Program-made: the position numbers and the translations under genes
The notes under the pieces: model-generated
Seen by the model: only the letters and a program-made list of their open reading frames with translations
Database searches by the model: none
Told to the model about the DNA's origin: nothing
Origin: Ochromonadaceae sp. CCMP2298
Taxonomy: Eukaryota > Sar > Synurophyceae > Ochromonadales > Ochromonadaceae
DNA: 12,890 bases
Direction of reading: 5' to 3'
Assembly (NCBI GenBank): GCA_026770595.1
Contig: MU634366.1
Coordinates: forward strand, 1 to 12,890
In this document: in pieces, positions 1 through 9,550 of the stretch
How the letters are laid out: each line of letters begins with the position of its first letter
How positions within the stretch are numbered: the first letter of the stretch is position 1

Positions 1-63
1 ACCCACATTCGTTTCACATCGGCTGTAACGGCCAAGGAAAATGTTTTTTATCCCTTCACAAAT

Positions 64-340
64 CAGGGAAATAAATAAAAAACCCTGTTTCCCTGAGGAG
101 AACTCTTTCTTTATTGAAAAATCCGCGCGGAGTTTTTCTGTTTGGGCAAGGAGGCCAGAGAAGTCGGCATACACGACAGGGAAGTTATTTTCCTCAAGAG
201 AATTCCCTGGAGCAGCCTATCACAGCAGATTTATAACCCCCATTTTTGAGGTTGGGATTAATACAAACAATTTCTTTCCTTGTACCTTGCCAACTCGACG
301 CCTTCCAGTGACAGGGAAGCTTGCCCGAAGCATCAGGGAA
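64..340. repeat. Cluster of short CAGGGAA / TTCCCTG motifs
   Basis: The heptamer CAGGGAA occurs on the plus strand at 64-70, 177-183, 312-318 and 334-340, and as its complement TTCCCTG at 89-95 and 203-209. A further complement lies at 647-653. Two copies form inverted pairs (64/89 and 177/203) with similar spacing, so each could fold into a short stem. Six copies of a 7-mer in under 300 bases is far above chance. The function is unknown; it may be the debris of a small interspersed repeat. The surrounding stretch 1-660 contains no gene I can support. Confidence 0.45.
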
Positions 341-663
341 CCTCAATGCTGGAGCGACAGCGAAAAACTACTGGATCCCGGGATGAAGAACCGTCATCGC
401 AGAATCCAGATTCCGAATCCCATTAGCCAATCATTCTTGATTCCAGCACTATTTTTCTGATGCAATGGCCCAGCACTGATCATCATGAGTAGTAGTGCGG
501 CTACGGAGCGGTTTGAAGCGCAATGCAGTCGCATGAGCGAAATCCATGCTGAGAGGAATGACCGCGCGGAAGCGCATAGGATTGTCCTGCAGAACGGTAA
601 AGGGACACTAGTTATACATTAGTTCTTCCTTGAAGTTCTCAATTTCTTCCCTGATAGCGGTCA

Positions 664-774
664 TGGGGAAAGTTCCCCTTAAAAGGGGAAAGTCCCCATA
701 AGGGGAAACTGTGGGGTTCTATCCCCATGGGGATAAAATTGGGGTAAAATTCCCCCTATATGGGGGAAACTGGT
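664..774. repeat. Nested GGGGAAA / TTCCCC inverted and direct repeats
   Basis: This block contains four GGGGAAA units interspersed with TTCCCC or GTCCCC complements, plus the perfect 14-base palindrome ATCCCCATGGGGAT near 720-733. Several alternative hairpins are possible. It lies just downstream of the recombinase remnant on the minus strand and overlaps the apparent tail of that reading frame. It could be the terminal repeat zone of the retrotransposon or a later simple-sequence expansion. Confidence 0.5.
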
Positions 775-1032
775 TACCAGTGCACGGGTCGCTGTGGATA
801 CCTCCAGATAACTAAGACAAGCCGGAAGGGACTTCCATCGTCCCATAAGGCAAATCTCACCATCAGTGGCACCGGCTGCTCGTAGTAGAGTTGCTCGCCC
901 TACCCTCAGACTTTGATCCCCGAATAAGTCGGGGGCCAAAGAGGGATGCAACATACTTTACCACTTTGGTCAAGTCTGTGTAGGTCAGGGTGTCTCTTGG
1001 TACTATCGAGCCACCATTTGTCCAGGATAACA
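775..1032 (-). pseudogene. Tyrosine recombinase C-terminal fragment, frameshifted
   Basis: This is a remnant of the integrase-type tyrosine recombinase that DIRS-like retrotransposons use to insert circular DNA. The first part reads from 1032 (residues such as TNGGSIVPRD and TDLTKVVKYVASLFG). Around 925-945 the homology jumps to another frame, which reads FGDQSLRVGRATLLRAAG, then LMGRWKS, then SYLEVS. These match the box II region: the usual HxxR appears as QSLR (Arg kept, His replaced by Gln), the later GRW Trp is kept, and the Tyr of SYLEV is in the nucleophile position. The N-terminal half with the first catalytic Arg is absent. The frameshift and the His-to-Gln change indicate an inactive copy. 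It lies directly downstream of the RT fragment on the same strand. Confidence 0.72.
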
Positions 1033-1066
1033 TGCAGTCAGTTGCACCTAAGTGTGAAACACATGC

Positions 1067-1609
1067 TCAATCGTACATTACTTTGACTAAGTGGAAACAG
1101 AGCCCTGCCCGTTCGGAAATTAATTTCATCAGGTTGCGGCGAGAGATAGTGACAGATCTGTGGTCGAGATCGACGTGCCATCCGATCCAGTCTAGCGCGC
1201 GCCCACACTCGTCCTTGTGCTTAGCGACCACCTTGTCAACGAGCAGAAGAGTCTCGTCCGCCTGGGTCATGTCCCGTGCCACCGTGGAGTAGGTAGACAC
1301 TGCGTGGATATCGTCAACGTATATCATGCACAGACCGAGAATGACGAAGGAGACTAGGGCTGTGAGCATGCGGGTGGCGACCTAGAAGATAAAAGGCATT
1401 CCGATCCAGCCAAACATCCCCGCCAGGTGAAAAGCTACTTGATCATCCGTGAGCTGAAAAGCGAGCAAGGGGACATCGCTAGGTCGGAACCATAACAGCG
1501 TAAAGGCCCCCTGGAGATCTTTTATCCAGAAAATCAGAGCCTCCCAGCCGTGTATTTTCACGGACGTTCGCCTTGAGGGTGTGCAGTGCCATGTGGCGAA
1601 GCTAATTCG
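1067..1609 (-). pseudogene. Reverse transcriptase fragment (YVDD), broken by a stop
   Basis: A single minus-strand frame, open from 1609 to 1067 except for one TAG at 1384-1382, carries ordered RT palm motifs. The first is WIKDLQGAF (motif A-like Asp, near 1519). The second is GWIGMPFIF followed by the stop and VATRMLTAL (motif B region). The third is MIYVDDIHAVS, with the catalytic YVDD at 1310-1321, and then a GWHVDLD..SVTISRRNLMKL segment that fits the motif D/E to thumb transition. The arrangement resembles DIRS-type RT, and the downstream tyrosine recombinase supports that. The TAG sits where a Gln is plausible, consistent with a C-to-T mutation. There is no start codon context and no RNase H after it, so the copy is non-functional. 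Confidence 0.75.
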
Positions 1610-1624
1610 CTACTCGGTTGGAGT

Positions 1625-2600
1625 CTGATCCCCAAAGCGAATGAGCGACCGCTCGGTGCAATAGGGGATAGGGACAGGCCTATGCTCGGCGACATCTCTT
1701 TGCTGTCGCTGCTGTCGCTGGGATAGCCCCTTGAGATCAATCCTGAGTATGAGTTGTCCTATGTGTTGCGGGCCAAGTTCTGGGTCGGCACCTCCAGAGA
1801 TACGCCCGCGGCGACGACACGATCCCTGTGGCGGACCGCGGCGGAAATCAAGCGTTTGCGCGTCTTGACAAGCTCCAAGGAGATCTCGTCTTCGACGTTC
1901 GCCCGAAGGATCATCATGACGGTCAGGTTGATCAAATTGGACTGGATGGCATGCACTTGAGTCGTCTACGAAGGTTACCATCATGCCGATCAGCCTTCCC
2001 CCACCTTGCCCAGCGAAGTCCACGTGCACTTCTCGGTTTCGCAAAAAAGGTCGTTGGCGGTCCTTGGATCAGTAGATGTCGATGAAGATGGCCGTCTTCT
2101 CGACAGCGCAGAAGGGGACGTGCGTCGTCAAGCCGCAGGCCTCTCCGAACCGGGCAAAGTTCCCGACTAAGGAGATACCCGTTGGGCATGCGTCGCTGGA
2201 CGATGGGTGCAGCCTCGGTCTCTTGTTTGTCCCTGGTGGCGGAAACGCCACGAAACGCCATGACGCGCTTGCCGTCCGCAAAGATTCAGATCATGCGCAC
2301 TATGTCCTTGCTCTCTAGGATAAACATTCGTTCTGCGTGGAACTCCTTGCATGGAGTAAGCTCCTCGTTGTTCTTGGGGTAGCACCCTATGAGAAATGAG
2401 CCCTGCATGCGGAGTTCCACGACTGTTAAAGTAGGCGACACTCTTGGCCTCGTGGCAGCCTTTTATCAAGCCGCAAACTCCAGGCTATCCGAGCTTCTCT
2501 TCCATTTCCTCGGTGGAATGCACGAGCTGTTCAAACGCACATTAAGATCCTCAGTCATGATCAAGTTGGGCAGACTTCTGCTCTATACCACCTTTTGCCC
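1625..2600 (-). pseudogene. Upstream ORF remnants of the retrotransposon, unassigned
   Basis: The minus strand carries several overlapping open pieces in changing frames: 2540-2390 (ending KGCHEAKSVAYFNSRG), 2390-2170 (including FHAERMFILESKDIV), 2281-2069 (VGNFARFGEACGL, ending FIDIY), 2044-1960 (HVDFAGQGGGRL, MVTFVDDSSACH) and 1956-1759 (ANVEDEISLELVKTRKRL). The pieces look protein-like and join end to end with frame jumps and TAG or TGA stops, the same decay pattern as the RT just downstream. I do not recognise a family. By position they are the gag-like or N-terminal part of the same element, or an older nested insertion. No function is claimed. Confidence 0.45.
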
Positions 2601-2610
2601 AGACCCGTAA

Positions 2611-4152
2611 GGAAAGGCTAAAGGGGGAGCAGTGTAGTAGATTAATTTTGTTCCAAAGAAGGAACAGAAGTGCATGTGTGTGGGCACTGTGCCAAGGTCC
2701 AACTGGATCCAGGTGCAGGCAAAAACGTAACAGCGGTACTAGTACAAATTCTACATCTTATTAACTAGGGAACGTACGTCACAGGGAAAACAGGCAAACA
2801 GTATGTAGATTACGAAATGTTGGTCACAACCTGGGGTCTAAATTCAAAATACATTGTGAACCTCTCCTCAAGGTGCTTTCGGAATTTGAATTACTGCGAA
2901 GGTGTAGTTTTCAGATGATAGGGTTGAGAGCTGGAAAGGGTTCAAAGTAGAAAAAAAACTTTGTCAGGACCTTGATCATCTTTTTGAAGATCTTTCCAAT
3001 CGTAGAGGCATGTATGTCCTAGTTTCGCTGCCACTGTAGGAATATCTAAGGTATTCACACTACTGAATATAGCGAGTGCTTTATGGCGTGCTTCGTCCCC
3101 CCCCCCCACCTCCTAACCCTCAAATTCGGGCTTTGGTGGCGCGCCAAGTTTGTCACAGTAATGGGGGATTGTGCACTTATTGCTGCATCAACCTTCACTT
3201 TACGTAACTTCAACAACTTTTGCAAATTCAGGGAATACAGCGTCCTCAATGACCTTAGCGGTATTGCTGACATCCTCGACTACAGTGGCTTCCACGAAGT
3301 CGGCAGTTTTGCAAATACGATTGATGGCCTTGCATCAATGAGGGTCCCAGCAGGCAACTTCGGCAACAAATTTTTCAACAGCCTCCTCTAGTAGTACTGC
3401 AAATTGAGTGATTTATAGATGACTTTTCACCCAAAATCATGTTTTCATTAAATCAAAAATGTATACAGGTAATAAACCCGGATTTATTCTAAAGTGTTTT
3501 TTTACTAGCATCTTCGCGCGTCTGTACTTGCGCAATTGGCGACCTACCAGTTCTTGCAAGGAAGGGGGGGAAACATCGCACGCGAGAGCACCTGGTGTGG
3601 TGAAGAGGCGCAAAATGTCAGTTTAACTTCTAACGAAAAACGTATGCTAAAAACATCCTTTACCTTCAGATCGTTTGGGATTTGGCTGCCGAGACGGCTG
3701 CAGTACCGGTAGGTAGGCAGAGCAGACCCTATCGGACCGGTCAGCTATTTGACTCCTTCGAAGAGCTGACCCTTTGCCTTTTGCCCGCTGGTTCGCGTTC
3801 AAGCACCTCAGGAAAGAAGTCTCGCGCTGCGGCTCAAAAACTTCAATTCTAGCAAACAAAATTAATTTGAGGGGCTGCCTTTGTCCCACAGATTGTGGAG
3901 AGATCACATCTCCCCTCTTTTTGAAAGCTTTGAAAGATGGAAATTTAAGCTGTCCCAATCAAAAAGTCGCGAATTGTCCCAACGTTTCGAGATTGAGCGC
4001 CAGGTTTTTGAGAAAATAGTCAAAACACACAGCAAGGATTAGACACCTCTCGTCAAACAAGCCCACGCCAAGTCTCGCTGTCTTTCCCGAGCATTCGCGA
4101 GGCAGAACTTCATCCGTCTGAGTCGTGCAGGATCGGGTTGCGCACCGCGGAG
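2611..4152. other. Gene-poor spacer upstream of the J-protein gene
   Basis: This stretch of about 1.5 kb is lower in GC than the gene to its right and holds no recognisable gene. It contains a run of 11 C at 3097-3107, a short inverted repeat (GGTCAGCT and AGCTGACC, near 3739-3771) and three TGTCCCA words between about 3887 and 3982. One weak broken reading frame is listed separately. The last few hundred bases must hold the promoter and 5' UTR of the gene starting at 4153, but I see no convincing TATA or initiator element. Confidence 0.5.
3200..3412 (-). pseudogene. Possible broken ORF remnant, unknown family
   Basis: A minus-strand frame without a start codon is open from 3412 to 3200, apart from one TGA at 3337-3335. 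It reads like a helical protein on both sides of the stop (AVLLEEAVEKFVAEVACWD before it; CKAINRICKTADFVEATVV and VIEDAVFPEFAKVVEVT after it). The acidic/hydrophobic pattern persists in the same frame across the stop, which suggests a once-coding sequence with a nonsense mutation. I recognise no family, and it may be chance. The opposite strand has a competing 102-codon ORF that looks less protein-like. Confidence 0.25.
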
Positions 4153-7100
4153 ATGAGCAGACCCGCAGCCAGAGAGGGGCCAGGTGGACGTGGGGACGGC
4201 GGCATCAAGGTGGACGAGGAGATGATCGGGAGTCTGCTGAAGCTGATGCAGACGCAGAGGTCCTCCCTGTCCATGTCCGAGCTGGTGCAGACTTTGGCAA
4301 CTTTGAAGGGCGAGGAATCGAGCGCCTCCTCTTCCTCTGCCTCTGCCCCCGCCTCCGCCCCTGCCCCCACCTCCACCAGGACGCCCCAGCGACCCGCCCC
4401 CATCGCCGATACCCCAGACTACTCCTTCAGGTCGCCCTCGAATATGTTCATGCCGCGCAAGTCTGCCCAGCCCACGGACCCGTACGCGTACCGGCCGCAC
4501 AAGGCGGTCTTCGAGTCTCCGGGCTCTGTGGGCTCTCCTGCTGCCCGGGCCAGGCCATCCACTACGGAGGCAGGGGGAACAGCGAGAGAGGGGGGAGGGG
4601 CGACAGAGGGGGGCAGACAGCTGTCGCGTAGCAGCAGCAGCAAGGGGGCCAGTGGTGCGACCAGCGCCACCAGCGGCGTTGGTGGCGTGGGCGGTCGGGC
4701 GCTGTCTGCCCTCCAGCGCGCAGCCAGCAGCAGCCTGAACACGGCGGATTTCTCCTCCGCCGCCACTACTACCTCCACTGCCTCCACTGCTCCCGCACCC
4801 GTGTCAGGCCTGGCCGCTCTGGGCGCAGGGCTGTCCCCACCAGTGCCGGCTTCCACTGCCGCATCAGCGGGCGGGGCCAGCGATCCCCCCGTGTCTCTCT
4901 ACTGGGGTGCGGAGCTGGGCACGGGCACGTACACCCATCCGCGCTCGCAGGGCCAGGGCTCTCGCTCTGAGAGAAGCAGAGCCGCTGGGGGTACGCGCAG
5001 CACAGCAGACGCAGGAGCAAGCACAGCAGGCAGGACTGGCGAGGAACCTTCCCAGCTGCCCAGCGACAGGCCCAGCAGTGGGAGCAGAGCTGCGCCCAGC
5101 CCCAGCAACGACAAGGACACGGACGGCAGCAGCGGCGCGGGCGTGGGTGGGGGCGGGGATGGAGGCAGGCGGGGCCGCAGGGCTGCAGCAGAAAGGACAC
5201 AGGGGACAGAGGGCGCGCAAGCACATAAGACACTTAACACACAGGGGACAGAAACACAGGGGGGCAGCTTCGATGTGCACAATAGAGACAGCAGAGGCAA
5301 AGGCGGCAGAACTAGGAGCAGCAGGGGGGCGGGCAACAGCGGGGACGGGCGTGGCGGGGACGGCTACTCGCTGGGGGCGACTGACATCCTGCACACATTT
5401 GACGCAGGGGACAAGGACAGGACCGGGGCCAGGAGCGGGGGGGTGATCGGAAGCGGGGACGGGAGCAGCTCCAACTCAGCGGGGGGCCCCCATGTAGAGG
5501 CGCCCCCCATATTCACCGTGTACTCCCTGGGTGACGGGGATATCCTGCAGTCCCTGCACGAGCTCACTTCCCGCTCCTCCTCCCCCCCCTCCTCCTCCTC
5601 CGAGAGCGCTATCGACTCTGGCTTCCCGCAGGGCGTCCCCCTTCACTCTCCCCGGTCTCCGCACTCCGCACAGTCCCTACGCTCCACTCAATCTCGACAG
5701 ACCCCACAGTCCCCCCCGTTGCAGCAGGGACAGTTGAGCGACCTGCAGAGACCGGATCGGAGCGGCGGGCGTGGGGGGGAGGGGACGGGCGAAGTTGGGC
5801 AGGGGAGGGAGCAGGGGCGTGAGCGGGTGTCGGTGCCTGGGATGGTGCCTGCCCAGCACGAGGCTGCTGGCGCACTGCTGAGTGACAGTGACGATAGCAC
5901 GGACAACACGGATGACGGTGGCTCTGCCGTGGAGAGGCTAAGTGGGAAAGGGACCGCCACGCGGGCGGGAACAGGGACAGGAGCTGGTGGAGGGGCAGAG
6001 ACAGGGGCACTAAGAGAGAGAAGGTCAGGGGACGGGGCAGGGGTAGAGGCGACAGTGGGTGAGGGAGCAGCGGACGGAGAGGCGGGCGCAGTAGGGGGCA
6101 GGGGTGGGGCAGATCTCAGGAGCAGAAGAGGCAACAGGAGCAGCTACAGGAGCACGGCAGCGGACGAGGCAGGGACTGGGGCAGGCGCAGCGTCTGGGGC
6201 TGCTGCCTCTGCCTCTGCCTCTGCCTATTGGGGGGATATGCCCTCTGCCCAGCCCCGACAGCCGCAAACAAAGCAGAGCCCCCCCAAAGTGCCCACCGCC
6301 CTCTCCTCCCCTTCTTCTGTCCCCCTCCCCACCCCCGCCCCTGTCTTCGGGCGTGCAGGAAGCCCTGCCAGCTCCGGGGACACCGGGGACACCGGGGACG
6401 CAGGGGACCCCCCCGAGCTGCATTTCCCAGGGGACCTGCTTTCAGACTCCGGCTCAGGCTCAGGCTCTGACTCTGACTCCAGCTCTGACTTAGACTCGGC
6501 CTCTTCGGACGGAGAGGACGGAGATGGGGAGGGTGTGGAGGGCGGGGACAGCAGGGAGAGCGCAGAGGGCGTGGATCGGTACTTTCAGACTGAGGCGGCA
6601 GGCGATACAGGAGCAGAAGCAGGAGCAGAAGACACGACGGCAGGAGCTGAAGCAGGTACGGAGAAAGGGGTGGAGGCGAGCAGCGCTGCAGGCCTGGCGC
6701 AGCTGTACAGCAGGCAGGGGCGGGACTTCTACGCATCCGGCTCCTACCAGCGCGCCCTTGCCGCATACGCCAAATGCCTCGCACTGGCACCGCCCACCTG
6801 GCCCGAGCGCGCCACTGCCCTAGGCTGCCGCGCCGCTGTGCTGGTGATGCTGCGGCGGTACGTGGAGGCCGTGAACGACTGCGAGGCGGCGCTGAGACTG
6901 GACCCCTTGCTGATAAAGCTGCACGTCCGGAGGGGCCGCGCTCTGCTGCGGCTGGGTCACTTCGCCCCCGCAGAGGCCGCCTTCGCTGTGGTGCTGGGGG
7001 CAGACTTCAGAGACCTGCTCAGCACTGAGCAGCTGTTCGACCCAGAGAAGGCGGCGGAGTGCCAGAGGGCACTGGAGGGGTGCAGGGGCAATGCTGCACT

Positions 7101-9550
7101 GGGGATGCGGGACCTGGGCAGGCTGAGAGAGAGCGTCACGGCGCTGATACTCCTGGAGGCGGGGAAGGGGGAGGAGGGGACAAGGGGTGAGGGGACAGGG
7201 GCTGTGGGTGCAGGGCAGGGAGCGGGACAGGGGGGACAAGGGGAGGGCGGGGGGCGGCCTCGGGAGGTGTTGCGTGTGAGCACCGAGGTCCTCAAGCAGG
7301 CGCCCTACTACCGAGGCGCGCTACTCGCCAAGGCCCAGGCGCTGTGCGAGCTGGGTCAATTCGAGAAGGCCAAGCAGTTCGCAGAGGAGCTGACCATAGG
7401 CGCGCACCCTTCCATACAGACCTTCTTCGCTCACGCCTCTGCGGCGCTGCCCTGCCCCGCGCTGGGACTGCTGGAGTGGCGCACCGCTGGCACCAGCAAC
7501 AGCAGCAACAGCAGCAACAGTGCCCGAAACAGTGCCAGTACCCAGGAGCGAACCCTCCGAGTTGACCTGCCCTCCCTGTGCCTCTTCCTGCTCGCAGCGG
7601 GCGCAGACCTCGCCCCCCTGTACCTACGCGCCCTCAAGAACACGCCCCTTGGACGCACCCACTCCGCCCAGGTGATGGCGCAGCTAGCCACCCTGCTGCG
7701 CTCTCTAGCTACGCGCTTGTCGCCCACCGACTGCGAGGGTGCCTGGGCCTGGGTGGGTGCGGAGGCGCTCTTGTTGGGGCGGCTGCTGCGGTGCAAGGCA
7801 GGGGGGGACCGACTCTTCAGGGCGGGCAGCTTGGGTCCCGCTGTGGAGGCCTACTCAGAAGCACTGGAGGTAAGGGGGAGTGCTTGCACGAGTTGTTGTT
7901 TACCTTCCCATGCTCCGACCGATGCTCATACTAATAATCCTTCGAATGCTCCTGCTCCTGCTCCTGCTGCCCCACCACCTTCCCCCGCCCCCACTCACCC
8001 CCTTTCCCCCACCCCCACCCCCACCCCCAGGTGGACCCCTCCTGCGCCCAGTGGTGCGCCGTGCTGCTCAGCAACAGAGCCGCCGCACTGCTGGGCCTGG
8101 GCCGCCACTCAGAGGCCGTGGAGGACTGCTCCCAGGCACTAAGAAGAGACCCTGGGTTCGGCAAGGCGCTACTGAGGAGGGCCAGGGCACACAGGGTGAG
8201 TCCTCCAATCCCCTTCTGCCCCGCCTGCTCTATCTACCCTATCTACTGTGCTCCTGTACCTGCACCTGCGTATTGCCACTGCCACATCGCCACACCGCTA
8301 CCCCAACTACCCACAACACACCGCCACACCGTCACCGCAACACCACCACACCACCACAACCCCACACCATACCTCCACCCAACCACTCAACCTGACCGAA
8401 TCCCCCCCCACTCCCACACTTCCAGGCCCTGCAAGCGCACGCGGAGAGCAGGCGCGACTTCGAGGCCTACATGGGTACGAGACCGGCCCCCCTGGACTGC
8501 GCGCAGGTGGCCCAGGAGCTACGGGATATGCTGCAGGCCCAAAGCAGGCAGCATCAGCATAGGGAGCAGCAGCCAAGGCCGCCCCACAACGCCTCTACCT
8601 CCACCTCTGCCCCTGCCTCTGCCCCTGCCCCTGCCTCCACCTCTGGCTCTGCCTACGTGCATTTTGCGGCGGGCGCGGGAGGCGGCAGTCGCGCAGGCAC
8701 TGGCCTTGGCCCTACAGGTGCAGGTATGGGTGGGGATGTGGGGGCGGACGGCAGCGGTGCTAGTCGCTACACCCACCGTTACGAGAGGGAGAAGGAGAAT
8801 GACAAGGGCAGGAGCGGAAGCAGGGGTGGAAGCGGGGGCGGGGGGGCGGGCCCTGGAGACTTCTACCACAGGTTCGGGCGCTTCCAGTACAACCACCCTC
8901 AGCCGCAGCAGAACCAGCAGAAGCAGCAGAGCGACTCAGGCCACCGCGGCTCTGACAGCGCACAGGGACAGGAGCAGGGGCAGGGGCAGGGCTACTGGTG
9001 GCAGCAGGCACAGGCGCAGGCGAGGGCGCAGGCGCATGCGCAGTATCATGCTGAGACGGGGGCGGGAGCGGGGGCGGGGGGGTTCTCTGGCGCTCAGCCG
9101 GGCAAGAGCTCCCACCAGAGCGGCCAGGGGCAGGGGCGCAGCGGCTACGGAGGAGGATCCTCGCGTGGGCGCAGCCGCCTGGACTCCGACGAGGACGAGG
9201 AGGGGCCAGGGGCAGGCGCAGGGAGGTCTAGGGGCAGTGGGGGCACTGAGGGCGGGCCAGGCCCAGGGCGGTCGGATGGCCCAGGCCCCTCCCCCACCGA
9301 GGCGTGCCACTACGCGGCCCTGGGCGTGTCCGCCTCCTCCTCTCAGCGGGACATTAAGGCCGCCTACCGCTGCCTGGCACTGCGCTTCCACCCGGACAAG
9401 AACAGGGAGCCCACTGCGGAGGAGCGGTTCAAGCGCATCGGGGCCGCCTACGCGGTGCTATCGGACCAGGCGGCGCGGAGGCAGTATGACCTCACCAGGC
9501 CCAGTGGTGGTGGGCACGGGGGTGGGTTCAGCTCTAGGTATCGAAAGTGA
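4153..9550 (+). CDS. TPR and J-domain co-chaperone, DNAJC7/TPR2-like, three exons
   Basis: The predicted 1668-residue protein is joined from exons 4153-7869, 8031-8195 and 8426-9550, with all junctions in phase 0. J domains stimulate the ATPase of Hsp70, and TPR domains of this family bind Hsp70/Hsp90 C-terminal tails, so a cytosolic or nuclear co-chaperone is expected. Residues 1-845 are low-complexity Ser/Gly/Ala/Asp with a short helical segment near residues 30-60 (MIGSLLKLMQTQRSSLSMSE). TPR units start near residue 848 (GRDFYASGSYQRALAAYAKC) and continue to about 950. More follow near 1037-1080, and a last set at about 1209-1312 spans both introns. A Gly/Gln-rich linker leads to the J domain (about 1588-1652) with HPD at 9389-9397 and the following KN. 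The ATG at 4153 is the first in frame. Canonical DNAJC7 is about 500 residues, so the N-terminus is a very large addition. The tail ends in GGFSSRYRK. Confidence 0.85.
7870..8030 (+). other. Intron 1 of the TPR/J-domain gene
   Basis: This is a 161-base intron with donor GAG|GTAAGG and acceptor CCCACCCCCAG|GTG. Splicing joins YSEALE to VDPSCAQ, restoring a continuous TPR helix pair. The downstream half is almost entirely C-rich with CCCCCA repeats, an extreme polypyrimidine tract. The length is not a multiple of three. If retained, the upstream frame runs on to a stop at 8140-8142, losing the last TPR and the J domain. Confidence 0.85.
8196..8425 (+). other. Intron 2 of the TPR/J-domain gene
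   Basis: This is a 230-base intron with donor CAGG|GTGAGT and acceptor CACTTCCAG|GCC. Splicing joins LRRARAHR to ALQAHAESRRDFEAY, completing the final TPR. The interior is rich in CCACACC and CAACAC runs. No stop occurs in the exon-2 frame through the intron, so retention would shift frame without immediate termination and replace the J domain with unrelated sequence ending near 9698. Confidence 0.85.

Larger units (their letters stand above)
660..2610 (-). mobile_element. Decayed DIRS-like (tyrosine-recombinase) retrotransposon
   Basis: On the minus strand, fragments occur in the order unassigned upstream ORF pieces (2600-1625), reverse transcriptase (1609-1067) and tyrosine recombinase (1032-775). 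RT followed by a tyrosine recombinase, rather than a DDE integrase, is the hallmark of DIRS-like retrotransposons. All parts sit in different frames and contain stops, so the copy is dead. Only about 35 bases separate the last recognisable RT residues from the recombinase fragment, so RNase H and the N-terminal half of the recombinase (including its first catalytic Arg) appear to be deleted. Element ends are not certain; a block of GGGGAAA/TTCCCC repeats at 664-774 may mark the downstream end. The family call rests on motifs read by eye, without a database comparison. Confidence 0.7.

Noticed and set aside
41-460. 139-codon plus-strand ORF
   Set aside because: No recognisable domain and basic, irregular composition; it overlaps the CAGGGAA repeats, and an open frame of this size can occur by chance.
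485-622. 45-codon plus-strand ORF (ERFEAQCSRMSEIHAERNDR)
   Set aside because: Looks helical, but is too short, has no homology I can name and has no supporting context; possibly transposon debris.
3647-4019. Overlapping ORFs on both strands just upstream of the J-protein gene
   Set aside because: Neither reads like a conserved protein; likely 5' flanking sequence.
4419-9391. Many long ORFs in other frames and on the minus strand across the J-protein gene
   Set aside because: High-GC, low-complexity sequence gives stop-poor shadow frames; none shows domains, while the chosen frame has TPR repeats and an HPD-containing J domain.
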